Shown here one piece after another: positions 1 through 12,429 of a stretch of 64,000 bases of DNA. The notes below the pieces were generated by a model. The model made no database searches, was not told the origin of the DNA, and worked only from the letters and a program-made list of their open reading frames with translations. The translations under genes and the position numbers were made by a program. How positions within the stretch are numbered: the stretch's first letter is position 1; the number at the start of each line of letters is the position of its first letter. The stretch comes from Stichopus chloronotus (taxonomy: Eukaryota; Echinodermata; Holothuroidea; Aspidochirotida; Stichopodidae): NCBI GenBank assembly GCA_021234535.1, contig CM037830.1, forward strand, positions 8,869,252-8,933,251, read 5' to 3'.

Positions 1-1540
1 TAGGACCACCATGGTTTGTATTCTTCAGAGTAAGTTATAAAATAATAGATAATAATAGAAAGACTCACTTACAAAGCGCAGTCATGACCGACATATGGCA
101 CTCACTTAAGACGTAATTGTAACGAGCATATCATCTGCAACAATTGGATCTTATGTTCAACGACCCTGAACACCCACTCGAATCTCTTGTACCTGTCTTA
201 ATAATATATGTTATAAGGCAACTGTCCTTAGTTGGTTCATTAAAATTACCACCTTGACTAAGTGGAAAACCTCAGAAGAACCAAATACAACTGATTTCCT
301 TGGTGGATGGTGGTACTGTCGTAGGATAGAATTAATAAGGTCATATTTAATTAGCTTCTGAGTAATTGAAAGGAACGTTGAAGATAGATTCACATCAAAA
401 GTCTGGTGATAACAGTGAAGCATTTGATCAAATTCATCTTTATTTCAAAATAAAAGTACAACATTTTCGTAATTGCTTCTGTTGGCTTACCTCCCTCATC
501 GGGAATTTGCATTTACATTTTTTTTTTTCGTGTTTAAGCAGTTGCGACAGTAAACTTGATTGAGCACCTCGTTAACGAGTAGCCGCGATAACCACTCATG
601 TTTACAAAACACTTTTTGTGCAAGTGTATTGGTAAACTCATTGTAAAGTTAGTACCAATCCACAAACACCAGGCTTCCAATGAAGAATCCCTCCACATAC
701 GGCTCCTATCTTTATCGTTGTTTTATTGATGGTTCCGCTCTTCTATCCAGGTGTATATCTCCCATCGCCTCATCCCCTCCTGCAGGGGTCCGTCTCATCC
801 CGGTATCACTGGTACCAGTGTTGAACATGGCTAAAGCTCAAAGATCAAAGCTGACCAAAATATGAATGTAGCCCATACAAGACGAAATTTGCCACTTAGT
901 AAAATTAAACCAATTTACCCAACGTCTATAGTTTGCACTAGGCACTTTTCCGTTGAGAGTTTGAAGGCTGTTTGTTGGAGGCCTTTTCACGTCAGAGCTC
1001 GCTACCGCACACTGCCCCGACTCGGCACTGCAACGCGACAAAACTAATTGTGACTATACTCGTGGTAAATGGATCTTAACTAAATTTAACCGTTGGGCTG
1101 CGTTCAAGTCGGGTTGCCTGCTAGCTTCACATTGACCCGCAGACTCAACTAGTTAGAACTCTTTGTCCACATTCAACACATGAGCCGCCATTTTCCCGCG
1201 CGGTCACCTGGGTCACCTCAAGACCCACTTGTTTTATGAGGTTTATCAGCAGTAATATCTGTGTTTTAGCGCCTTAGAGCATATTTATGATTTTGGCGCT
1301 CTACAAATGTTATTTGATTTGATTTTGTAAACTGCATCCTCGTTGGCTATGCAATGCCAGTCTCGTCGCATTCGGGTCGCACACTGGCCCGACGCGACTC
1401 ATATCAAACGCAAACGCCCTAATTCATTACAGTATGACGAATATCAAACATGGTTTCAGCACGATAGATTTCATTACAGGAGGCCAGGGAGTTGTAAAAT
1501 ACATCTTACATAATAACTGTTTGCACTTTCTCTCTCCAAA
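1..1540. other. Intergenic, no supported gene
   Basis: Only short overlapping frames with no splice support or recognisable domain. TTTTTTTTTC-type tracts and no repeat that I could match elsewhere in the window. Confidence 0.6.
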
Positions 1541-1905
1541 TCGAGTTGAAGCATAACTATTTAACAGATTTGAAAAAAAATATGATCTGTCAATGACTAA
1601 TTGTGTTAGAGCGCGCCCCAGTAGAGAGGAAAAAACGTTAGTATTTGAATTTTTTATGTTGTGGCCCGCAAGATAATATTAATGAGTAGGTGTTTTGTGC
1701 ATATTTCTATCTTTTCAGCAGGAATGTTTTTAGTTGAAGGCCATCAATATCTAGATGTAGAGACCAGGCAAACATTGAAGACCTTCGACCAAACAACATT
1801 CCATGTTCACGCTAGGGGGAGGCCTAAAAGACCCACTCATGAATATTATCTCGCCGGCCACTACAAAAGAAAATTAAAATATTAGCGGCTTTTTTCCCCT
1901 CTACA
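1541..1905. mobile_element. MITE-like element, copy A (long inverted ends)
   Basis: The left end (TCGAGTTGAAGCATAAC.., AACAGATTT.., ATGATCTGTCAA.., CCCCAGTAGAGAGG) is the reverse complement of the right end of copy C at 7,520-7,621. The interior (GAAGACCTTCGACCAAACAACATT, then ACTCATGAATATTATCT) recurs in copy B at 8,281-8,360. The right end stops early, within CTCTAC. No transposase is present, so it is non-autonomous. The reading frame over 1,661-1,885 is a by-product of the repeat. Confidence 0.6.
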
Positions 1906-2521
1906 TTGTGTTGCTGTTCAGTGGGGCAGTGGGCGGTAGACTTGAGTGGGCGCTTCTAAACGCCATCCATACTCGAGTCACATATATAAACAAAAGAGGT
2001 ACTGCATGACAGGGGTGAGAGTGACGGGGCGATAGGATGTGAGTAAATTTACATCGGCATGCAATCTGTGACTTGTGAAAGGTCGGGAACGAGTATTGTT
2101 TGTATAGAGAATATCCGGTCCACAAATTGTACAAACAAATATGATAATTGTAGCATTTTAAGTCAAACAAAAGAAAAAAAAAATAAGACCGAAGTATATA
2201 CTAGATATAGTTAAGGTAATACAAACCTACATATTCCGGTGTTAAGTGACTGCTCCTTTTAATGTCATTATTCCTTATGTCGTCATTGAAAACGTTGTGT
2301 TGTATCCTTCTCTTCAACCAAGGAGATTCCTTGTAAAACCTCCTTGCTTCAACTACGGTACTGCCTGTTATTATGATTTAAAACAAGGGGTTCCCAATTA
2401 GTTTGTCAGACGGGCGAGAACATTGTTTGAAATGAATTTGTCGGCCACCGTCTTCAGGGGTTCTAGGCTAAGCATCGATATTTTTGGATGAACTCTCGTG
2501 TATCATCCCGACGTTTTTTTT

Positions 2522-4167
2522 TGATTCCTTGCCGAAGGCGGGCAAGGAATCTTCGCGATGGTGATTCGGTGTATGTGCGTGCGTATGTGTGTGTGTGTGT
2601 GTATGTATGTGTGTGAGCAAAATCTTGTGAACGCTCTAGCTTTTGAAGGGAAAGTGCAAGGTGGGTCAAAGTTGGTGTGTTGATAGAACATATGAAGATC
2701 TCGGCTGGGATTGTTTTCGGTGAAGGTCAAAGGTCATCTGAGGTCACCATCAGGCAGAATGTGTACAAACTATGTTTGCAGTATCTCAGAAACGACAAGT
2801 TGCATCATTTTTAAACTTGGGTGGTATATACTGCCCTGTCAGTAAGTGAGATTGTGAGGGTATTCTTGTAGGTCAAAGGTCATATGGGGTCATCAGAAGT
2901 CATAATGTGAAAAGCTTGTGAACACACTATCTTTTGAAGGGAATGTGCAGGAGAGTCCAAAGTCAGTGTGTGGGGAGGACATTTAAAGATCTTGACTGGG
3001 ATTGATTTTGGTGGATGCCAAAGGTCACCAGAGGTCATCTGCAGACAGACTATAGACAAAACATGTTTGCAGTACCTCATGAACTGCACATTGCACAAAC
3101 TTTGACCTTCGAGGGTATGTAGGACTTTCTAAGTAAATAAGGTGAGGGTGTGTCTTGTGATCAGAGGTCATGTGGGGTCATCAGAGGTCGTAACATGTAA
3201 AAAACTTGTAAACACACCATTTACAAAGGAGGAGATAATTTCAATATTTACAAAGGGGATACAATTTCACACTTTAAAGTTGTTCTTTTTAGATGGAGTA
3301 TATAAATATAATTACTGGTTTAAGTTTTGATGTGGGTCAAAGGTCATCTGAGGTCCTTGAGTACAAAGTGTTAAGACCTTTGCTGATGTTTCTCTCCTTC
3401 AGTATTTTCCTATGGGTGGAAGGTATTTGAGCTCCCTTCCAAGCAAAGACTAGCAACGCTTGCACATTTAGGAAGTTCCAATTTGCAAACTTTTACCTGT
3501 CAGTTAGGTAATGAAGTGTAGTTGCTGTACTAATTTCACAAGTCTTTGGCATATAATGATGAAACTACATCTATGGATCTTCAGCTGGCATCATGCTGGT
3601 TTCTGATAAAGTACTGTATGTCTGAAAGCATCTGTAAAGTATCTAAAAGCCCACTTTGGTTAAGTTCAGCAGGTACAATACACCTTTGAGTTTCTATTTA
3701 GTCCCCAATTCAGCTGTACAGTATTTGGTATCATGCTTCTTTTATTTATTACTCTTGTTTTGACAGTTAAAAGTGCTCACTTAGTTTTCAAAGCCATAAT
3801 TGGCTTTTAATTCCATCTGAGACATTTGTTTGGTCTGAAAATGGTGATTGACCAATGACCTCTGTGGAAAATGGGAGAAAGGTTGACCCTTATCTTTCCC
3901 AGAGGAATCATTATCTGAGATACAGGCTCCTTCTGTCATCAAACAATGTAGAATAGATTTGTTGTCTGAAGTGGAGACAGTTGCACATGGAAGATTTCTG
4001 TGAGGGAAAAGTCTTATTGTGCAAAAGAGATAAATAAGTTATTACTTGGTCATATGATGGGGTAGATGGAGGAATTTGTGTAGTTTATATAATTGGCAGT
4101 TATTTCAACTGTCATATGAGTATATCTCTTGTTTAATGGAAGTGCATGTATTAGTGGCAAGGAATCA
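2522..4167. mobile_element. TIR-bounded repeat element E1 with internal AGGTCA repeats
   Basis: Starts TGATTCCTTGCC (2,522-2,533) and ends in its exact inverse GGCAAGGAATCA (4,156-4,167). The start also forms a hairpin with GGGCAAGGAATC at 2,540-2,551. A (GT)n stretch at 2,576-2,614 is followed by imperfect repeats containing 'GGTCAAAGGTCATCTGAGGTCA' and 'GTTTGCAGTA(T/C)CTCA'. The same termini and internal motifs recur at 33,950-37,022. No transposase frame is visible. Confidence 0.6.
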
Positions 4168-5879
4168 CTAAGCCTCTTGGCTTTCTTGTTTTCTTTTTGC
4201 TGGGCCAGACTGGATCGTCTGGCTGTCCAGATGTAGCCCATTCGCGTACCCCATGCTCCAAGGTACCATGCATGCAATCGCCTATACTTTCTAAGTATGG
4301 TATATCTTAATTAAGCGAGCCAGTCGTTGAGGGGGTTGTGTGGGATGGTGTGTCTCAACGTTTTAGCTGGATTTAGTCTCTTTATCAACCCCTTGTACTG
4401 AAGAAATATCACCGATGAACTGATGAGCTGATAATTCTCGGGTACAATTTCGCAGTGTCAAGACCAGCACTCGGAGTTCAACTTTTGGGATTTGTGACGT
4501 CATTCTGACTTAACCTTTATCAGACTCTTATCATTTAGAAAAAATGAAATAGGGATTTACCCTTGAGGCAATGGAATGCTTTAGTGAGAGACATCCTTTT
4601 GAGAGTGTCGTGAGTAAATGAGCAAAAGTATGCTACATTCGGTACAGAAAATGTTTGGAAATCCTTTCCTTTGCAGCTAATCCTCTGCCGGTGGAAGGAT
4701 TTTTGTTGTTGTTGTTTAATCCACAGTATACCACAATCTAAATTTGACTTTTCCTTTAAACAAGGGTCGCACATTTAAAAGCACTGTGAATTTAAACTGA
4801 CTCTTTCATTAGCTGATATAACGTTACTTAAAATCAGCGTTTGTTTGAATTATTTTACCGTAATGCATGCTTATGACTCATATGTAGGAAGACTGCAACT
4901 CCCCCCCCCCCCTGCTCCTCTAAGGCAAATACGTTAAACACTCTTGTTACTCTCTCTTCTGTTCTACTGTACCTAAATTCAAAGATGGGAGGCCGCACCT
5001 TCTTGCCGAAATGCAGAGCCTAACCACGTTTTTCAGTTTGAAATTATAGTCTTGGTGACTTGGGGTTTAAAGTGATTATAGGATGTAATAAAAAAAATTC
5101 GTTTATTGCCGAGAGGTGTAATACGTTGCCAAGATGAACTAGAGAGGCATGTTTCCAGTGTAATGAAATTAGTGTGTACAATAAAATGATTACTGCGCAT
5201 CAATATGAAAACAATTGTGATTTTTCTATCGATAAATGTAGTCATGTTTGAAGTCAGTATAGCTTATTGTTACATGTTTAAGTAAATCGGTAAATCCATA
5301 AAAAGCTTGAAGAAATGTCGTTTTTATCTCAAGTCACAATCGAGAAAAAAAAACCCGAAGCAGTATCGAGTTGTAGTTTCAAGCATTGTGTTCCGTAATC
5401 CTTCTGTTCTAAAGATTAAAAGACGTTAAAGAGGGAATGACAACGGCTGAAAGAAAAAAATTCAATAACACTTACTGAACTCATCAAATTAGTTTCCAAG
5501 AGAATGTATCGTAATATCGATTAGAGTAGCTCCAAGTACACAATCTTTCAGACCATTTTCTCCATCTCACAGGGGTTAATTTGCTCTGTCGGAATAACTT
5601 GAAATGAACATACAGAGTGTCCTTAAGCAGGTACAGAGTACAAGATCAATGGTTGGCGCTCTTTTTTCTTTGTTGAGGTAGTTGTAGTTTGTGATTACAA
5701 CATTTCTTTTTATTTGTGCACGTGCATGGTTTCTCGATAACACAATCATTTCAAATGCTTGTTACACCACTCTGCATGAATTGTAATACATACATCGTAA
5801 ATAGAAGTGCATCAAACTTTTGCGACATTATGTATGTCAGGACCACTTAATTCGTCGTTTGTGAAATAAGGTAAATTTT
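4168..5879. other. Intergenic, no supported gene
   Basis: Contains a poly-C tract at about 4,901-4,912 and small frames without domain or splice evidence. The 3' flank of E1 up to ~4,195 is shared with E2. Confidence 0.6.
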
Positions 5880-6012
5880 GACCAATCACAGTGCTGCATC
5901 AGTTGATACGACAGCATATGCACCCTTGTATATACAATATAAGGGCACCGTATAAATAGTTTACGCTAACAGTCTGTTCCACTGTCACCCTCAACGGTAC
6001 TATCATGGTCGT
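5880..6012 (+). promoter_or_regulatory. Candidate TATA-type core promoter
   Basis: A CCAAT-type element (GACCAATCACAG at ~5,880) precedes TATAAATAG at 5,951. About 30 bases further on lies a pyrimidine-rich CAGTCTGTTCCACTGTCACC that could hold an initiator. The first ATG downstream (6,005) opens only a seven-codon frame. It is upstream of the EGF gene and could serve its missing first exon, but chance TATA matches are common in AT-rich DNA. Confidence 0.25.
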
Positions 6013-7429
6013 CGGCATGTGTACATAGCACTTTCGTGCAAAGAACTTCGTTCCTATGCATCAACATCAAGGCTGGTGTTACACACGGAAATATCCTGAC
6101 TATATTCTAGTACCAAACTCCCATCGAGTACCTGATGAATGCAAACCTTTTTAGGGGGAAATATTACAACATGTGGGTTTCCTTCGTTCCTTTAATTGTC
6201 AACTATAACAACCGGTCGATTACCTATCGCAACAGAAATCAACGGAAGTGGTAGAAACAATTGGTTATAATAGGAGTGAAAAAGAGAGAAAAAAATATCA
6301 AACTCTCACTCACAAACAAAAGAGGAAAGAGAGACAGAACGATAAAAAAAAAAAAAAAACGAAAGGAGAGATTACAACAAAACCATAGCCAACAATACCC
6401 AATCGGAAAACGAGAGTGCCTCGGTTTTAACTTGGATAGGCCTATCTTGGTCATTTTGCTTTGGGTATCACAGGGAGGAAACATGTGTGACTATGGTCAA
6501 AAGAGTCCACGGAAATCAGTCTGCTGAGATCTTCCTCCCCCGTTATTGGTTCACAATAAGCCATAGATATGCCTGAGGTTTTGAGTTCCACCACACGCAC
6601 GCGGTATACCTTGGCGTTTAAGTATACACCATGTCGACACAAATCAAAGGTTTTGTCAAAAAAAAATCTCAAACCCGGAGACAAGATCCTGTTGCCACTT
6701 GCATATATGACATCAAGTGAGGAAATACAGTGTGTGTCACATAGCAACCAGCAATATTTCGAGAGAAGTGGTGACCCACGAACTACAGGCTTTCGATCCT
6801 TCCCCCTAAACCAGTACTTCGAATTGGTAGAATTGGCAAAGGGAATAGTTGGACGCAGCTGTAAACAAAGGAGTTAATTTACAGATTAAGATCGTGAACA
6901 AAACGGCGCTTTGTAGTCACAAATACGGATGATGAAATCAAACAGTGAAAGGGAAATGGAAGGGAAAAATTGGGTTTATTTATGAGAATAATAATATGTT
7001 TTGTCACTTACTATACCTATGTAGATCGTACACCCAATGTGTAAAGCGGTTGCCATAGGCACCGGACGTGACAGCCAATTTTGGTATAATTTCCTTTTTG
7101 CCTACACACAGGCAAAATCGCAAAAATAATAATAATAGTAAATTTGTTGACAAAAATGACCATAAATCAATGCACTACGGTTTGTCTCGTATTCCCTCTA
7201 GCAGTGGATCGGTCATAACGGAATTAAGTTGAGTGCACTCTGACGACGTGGCCGGTTGTTGTCAGTTAGCAAACGACTGGTTTTATTCTTTTAATTAACG
7301 AATGTTCTTCCCCGGTTGTTTCATAAAATCAGAGGGTTACGTGTGTGTGTGTGTGTGGGTGGGGGGGGGGGGGGTTATTTGGTCCTCTTGTGCGTTCTGC
7401 AGGAAACTACGATTAATGGATAAAACTGC
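6013..7429. other. Intergenic; overlapping frames at 6,451-6,877 on both strands not supported
   Basis: Two frames near 100 codons overlap on opposite strands at 6,451-6,877. Neither shows a domain, and no matching exon was found. A GT/poly-G tract lies at 7,343-7,374. Confidence 0.5.
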
Positions 7430-7640
7430 AGCTGTCCTTGAGACTACACTTGCACGGCAAATACGCATGAATATTACGTTGCGGGCCACAAAGTAAGACA
7501 AATTAAAAAAAAAAAAAATACTGTTTTTTTTTCTCTACTGGCCCGCTTTCTAACAAAATTTGTCGTTGGTAGATCACTTTTTACCACAAATCTGTGAAAT
7601 AGATATGTTTCTAGTACTCGATGTGGATAAAGAAAAAGCA
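7430..7640. mobile_element. MITE-like element, copy C (right half only)
   Basis: Contains the right-end sequence CTCTACTGGCCCGC..TAACAAAATTTGTCGTTGGTAGATCA..ACCACAAATCTGTGAAATAG, then ATCCACATC-like sequence in reverse near 7,620-7,630. The left half is absent. Its reverse complement matches the left ends of copies A and B. Confidence 0.5.
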
Positions 7641-8035
7641 GCAAAAAGTTATGTGAGATGTTTTTCACAATTTCCTGTAGTCCAAGAAAGTTTGTGTTTA
7701 AATCTTACGCTACACATGTCAGCATTTACTTGGCAAAACCGGTTGTATCGTAGCAAGACTCCTTTTACGATTTTATCATGGATGTTTATTGGGAACGTGA
7801 AATCTTTCCGCAATAATTGGCAATAGTGCAAATAGTGCTTAACTCAAACCTCGTGACTTCAAAGGTTATGGGTAGGCCTATGTAATAAACTTTACCAAAC
7901 TTAAACTGGTACTTCAAGGAAAAGCACGAATTAAATGTTTACATAATTGTAATCATCTTTGATTAGACAAGAGAGGTTAAAGGAGGATAGGTAGTTGTAA
8001 TATAGGTCTACATTTTACATTCAATAACCTCTGTA

Positions 8036-8490
8036 TTTTCTTCATCCACATCGGGTATAATCATATCCCCCATCACAGATTTGTGACAAAAATGATCTGA
8101 CAATGGAAAAATTCAGTCAGAAAGTGTCCGAGTAGAGAGGGTGAGAGAGAAAACGTTTCTTTTTAAATTTTTTTTTCTGATGTTGACGTCCCACACATAA
8201 TATTTATGAGTAGTTTTGCAGATGAAATGCTGTTGGTTATATAAAGTTTATCAAAGTTTACCTGCAGAGGTCAGCTATACAGAAGACCTTAAACCAAACA
8301 ACATTGCATGCAGAAGCGAAGGAGAGGCACAAAGCACTTACTCATGAATACTATCTGTTAGACGTCGACGTGAGAGAAATAAAAAAAATAAAGTTTTTTG
8401 TCTTTACTGGAATACTTTCTGACTGACTTCGCCATTGGCAGATCATTTTTCACCACAAATCTGTTAAACAGATATTCTTTTGATGAAGGA
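8036..8490. mobile_element. MITE-like element, copy B (both ends present)
   Basis: Left end CTTCATCCACATCGGGTA..CACAGATTTGTGAC..ATGATCTGACAATGG..GAGTAGAGAGG and right end CTTTACTGGAATACTTTCTGACTGACTTCGCCATTGGCAGATCA..ACCACAAATCTGTTAAACAG are imperfect inverted repeats of roughly 130 bp around a ~200-bp centre shared with copy A. No coding capacity. Confidence 0.6.
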
Positions 8491-11400
8491 TGTTATGTAA
8501 GATGTATGTGTTAAATTCTACCTATCCTCCTTTAATTTCATTGTTTTCGCAATTCACTTTCAAGCTGGTGCCTGTTTCTTTTAAGAAGTTAGCGTCCTTA
8601 GAAGTAAACCGCGGTGTTTATACTGATGACCTTCAAAGATCAAGGCATCTTAACTGTCATTATCTGCGACAATCAATTTGTAAAAGCCTCTCTCATAACC
8701 CGTCCTGGCTGAATGATTTACAAAGAGAGCTTACGAATTGTCTCGAAGATAGAGAAAGAGAGGCAACGCATCTGTGAAAGAGCATGGCTACTAATCCTCT
8801 TTGCATTCAATCTATAGAGATCCATCTTCGTTTGCTTTGGCATGTTATAGAAGTATTGAAACAAACAAAACCAGCCGTGACGTAATCAGCAGACATGACT
8901 GAACATTGCGGTTAGCCTTTAAGATTTAACCATGGAACTATTACAGCAGATAATTACAGTGACGTCTCCGTGATTTAACACACTGGCAAATGTACCTAGA
9001 TGCATGTCTTTACCATACCATAGATGGTATCTGAAGGAACCTGACGGCAACGTTAGGCAGAGGACCGCCAGGAAAGGAGGAGAGACATATTGCCATACGT
9101 CTATGATAGGATGTATCATATCTGACCATAGCACCACTGACGGGCGCCGAGCACCTATTCATATTTCGACAGAACACACTTTCCAAATAACCGGAATTTT
9201 CGAGCCCTTTTTTTCTGTTTAGTTACAGGGCCTAACTCACCCAACCTCTACTAACAAATAGCGCTTCAGTAATATCATGATTCGGGGTGGGGAGATCGTC
9301 CCTAATGCCCACCTCGCCACTGACGTAGTTCGCCGCTTGCTTGACGGAATAACTCATTGGTCCATAACATTCGTCAGTTGAGAGCACCTTCATCCAAACA
9401 AGATGAAGCTAAAGCAGTCCCTGCTATCTTTTAGAAACTGTGTTTCAAGCTCATTATGGGAAGACGGACTTCAGAGGGCAGCCAAGGTGGTTCACTTGGG
9501 ATGAATGTTTGGACGCACTTAGTAAATATCAGTTTCGTGTCCAGGATCAATATTAAAACTTGGGTGACATTCTTCAGAAAGTGTCTAAGTTCTAATTTAT
9601 TGGTCCTTGGGTCGGTCATTTTGGTTATAATAATGATAATGGGAACTCTGTACATAACAAGCATTCCCTTTATTTATAACAATGGTTTGAGAGTGAAATA
9701 AGCAAACGTAGAGAAACCAACTTATCAATTTACCTGCAAGCCGGGTAGCTAGGTGAGGGACCCTGAAAGTGGGGTATAGGGGTGGTGGTAAATTGAAAAA
9801 AGCGGTAGTTCCACCTGCACATGTGACACATGTTCATATTTTTTTATCCCCAAAAACGTTAGATGGGGGAGGGGGGGGGGGGGAATTCGGTCTTGTGGGG
9901 GCTAGGTCTGTCTTGACTACGGGACTGGTTGTGGGTCTTTATTCGCAGCATTGGCATGCCTTGCCAAAGATTACTTGAGATAATCTTTCACGAGAATGTT
10001 GAATGCTAGTGTAAACCCCCGACAAACAGTGCAAAGTGCCAAGCAGTGTTTCTATCATGAAGTACACCACGGTACAGATACCCAAATAAATTGACATGAA
10101 AGAGGTGAAGGGGGGGGGGGTCAGGAACAGAGGTGACGATGGTGGAGAGCGGCGTAGAAGGAGGGTAAGGGGAGGAAGGGGAAGTTTAAAGAGAATCATT
10201 CGTCGATGGATGTTGCTATCAGCAGGAGGTTAATTCAATTTTGGATTGTACGTCGATTCGGTGAACCTTCATTACAAAACCGAAAAAAGATAATAACCTT
10301 TTCAAATTCGGGTTGATAGTTATATTGAAAAACAATCGAAGAAAGCGTAAAAAAAAAATGATGTTAAAAATTGAAAACAATCGTAAGATATTGAAAACAA
10401 TCGTGAAATATCGAAGATGATCCTGAAATATCGCAAGTAATCGCGAAAATATTGAAGGTAATTGTGAAATAATTGTGGAAAGAAAATCGATATAATGTTA
10501 TATATAACTTGATCTGAAACCCCGCCAACTGCTACTGAGATTTAATCAGCAGCAACGAAGACCCATGCAACAACATCTATCGGCTCTTTGTCGATGGCTG
10601 CACATTTACCTATGAAAGTTCAGTCCACAGATTGTGGAGAAAAACTTGCGATAACGCGCAATTATAAGGTTATACCGATTATACCGGTTGTCTTGTACGT
10701 CGGTTCTCTGTCGACTTTTCCTCAATTGCGAGGAGAGAGGAAAAAATCCCATTTCCTTGGAATCTTGGCTTCTGGCAATTTCGTACTCCCTCCGCCGTCA
10801 GCAGTCACTTCAGATTGTTCCGGGTCTCCAGGCTCGCTTGAATCAAATCGTTTCGTCTCTGTGGGTCTCATCTCCTCCTCTGACATGTGTCCACTGTGAT
10901 GGACCGCGGTCATGTGAAAGTTCATCTTTTCCCGGTCCATCTTAAGAAACAAAATATTATTACACAAGACAGGAAGAGGCTCTGTGGACACGGATAAGTC
11001 TTTGGCCGGTCCCACATGACGCACCGAATTTCAGGTGTTTCCCCTCTGGCGTGCAAAAGGCGCTTGTTTTGAACAGAAACCGATTCTTCGTGATAATTCG
11101 TTTTAAACGTGATTTCCCAAAACGTCTCTATTAAAAGACAATCTGAAAGTTTCATTAAAATATCAATTTTGCGGTAATTTGATCTGTTTCTTGACAAAGT
11201 TTCTTGAAAATTGGGAATGATAAAGTCAGTAACACGAAGGTCATGAAACGGATTACTGTTTACATTTCGTGGTGATGAATGGTGGTCATTGGCAGTGGTT
11301 GGAGAAGTACTTTTACAAGGGCGTTCCTTGAAACAAAATGCAATTCTACATCCCCCTTAAAAATTGAAGGTGAACACGGATTTTTAGTGACACCTGCTTA

Positions 11401-12429
11401 TATCAAACGTAAAAAGGTGACGAAGTTTCAATTTAACGGGCTGTCATCAAGTACCACAATGTATATACAAATCAAATTTAAAGTTCAAAGAACATTTCAT
11501 TATGATTATGAAAATATGTGCTCTTCCGAAACAAATGTTAGGCCTATTTCCTCGTCACACGACGTATCTCACTGGATCTATCATAACATTTTGTGTCATC
11601 CTCGCTCTTGTCCTTTCATCAGGTCTACCTATATGACTTCATGTCAGATAATCCATTGCAGCGGTAGAAGACAAAAAAAAAAAAAGACTCATGGGGTTCA
11701 GGAACCAAAAGTTATATCAGAGGCGACAAGAGACCTAAACAAATCGTGATATTTTGTACAGAACAGAAAACTCACATTTTTTAGTTTAATACATATAGCC
11801 TTTGGCAAAGAGAAGGCATGGGTTCGTCGTGTTGGACTATCTTCTAATTACTCTGTCGAAAATCCCTATCCCCCCTCCGTGTAGCTCATGGAAAAGAATT
11901 TTTGGTCATAGGCTTCAAGGTGGTCACGACCATTTTATACGACTGAGGATCGAAATTTCGTCTGTATAAAACCTTAACATTTTCGGGTGTGTTTGATTTT
12001 GAGAGCCCGAATTCATCCTTTTCTTTTACTCGAAGATTTTCAAGAAAAACGATCACTCCCTTGAATCGCAATTATGTGTTACTGTCATGTGACGAATGCA
12101 CCTTCAGACAAAGAGTCTATTGTTTTATCACGGTATACGCATCACATGGCACAGAGTTCAACTATTCGTTATCAGCCAGGAGTTACCGATCAACGAACTG
12201 AGAGTTCACATATGTATCACCAACAGAGACTTACATGCATCGTCATGGATCTAATTAACAACGTTGTTCCTATTGGCGCAAAGAAATTCGTGTAAATGAA
12301 ACATTTCATTGTCACGAGCCAAACTTAAGCCAATCAACGTTCGTCATTTAGTGTTATGTTTAGGGTATACGTTTGTGTAGGTAAGAGTGGTGCATATTCG
12401 CCCGTTTTTCGAGGGAACAGCTGAATTTT
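8491..12429. other. Intergenic with weak coding candidates
   Basis: Holds an ATG frame with a hydrophobic segment (9,456-9,701), a minus-strand frame starting at 10,940 and the longest ATG frame in the window (11,279-11,749, 156 codons). None has a recognisable domain and none could be joined to other exons. Poly-G tracts occur at 9,866 and 10,110. Confidence 0.5.
10310..10500. repeat. Degenerate short repeat (TATTGAAAACAATCGTGAA type)
   Basis: ATTGAAAAACAATCGAAGAA, ATTGAAAACAATCGTAAGAT, ATTGAAAACAATCGTGAAAT and further decayed copies (ATCGAAGATGATCCTGAAAT, ATCGCAAGTAATCGCGAAA) follow each other at about 20 bases. A small decayed tandem array. Confidence 0.6.

Noticed and set aside
1661..1885. 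Frame with a hydrophobic start
   Set aside because: Lies wholly in MITE copy A; the matching part of copy B has no such frame.
6451..6877. Two overlapping ~100-codon frames on opposite strands
   Set aside because: At most one can be real; neither has a motif or partner exon.
11279..11749. 156-codon ATG frame, the longest in the window
   Set aside because: No domain, no signal peptide, a poly-Lys stretch from a poly-A tract and no joinable exon. Length alone is weak evidence in 64 kb.
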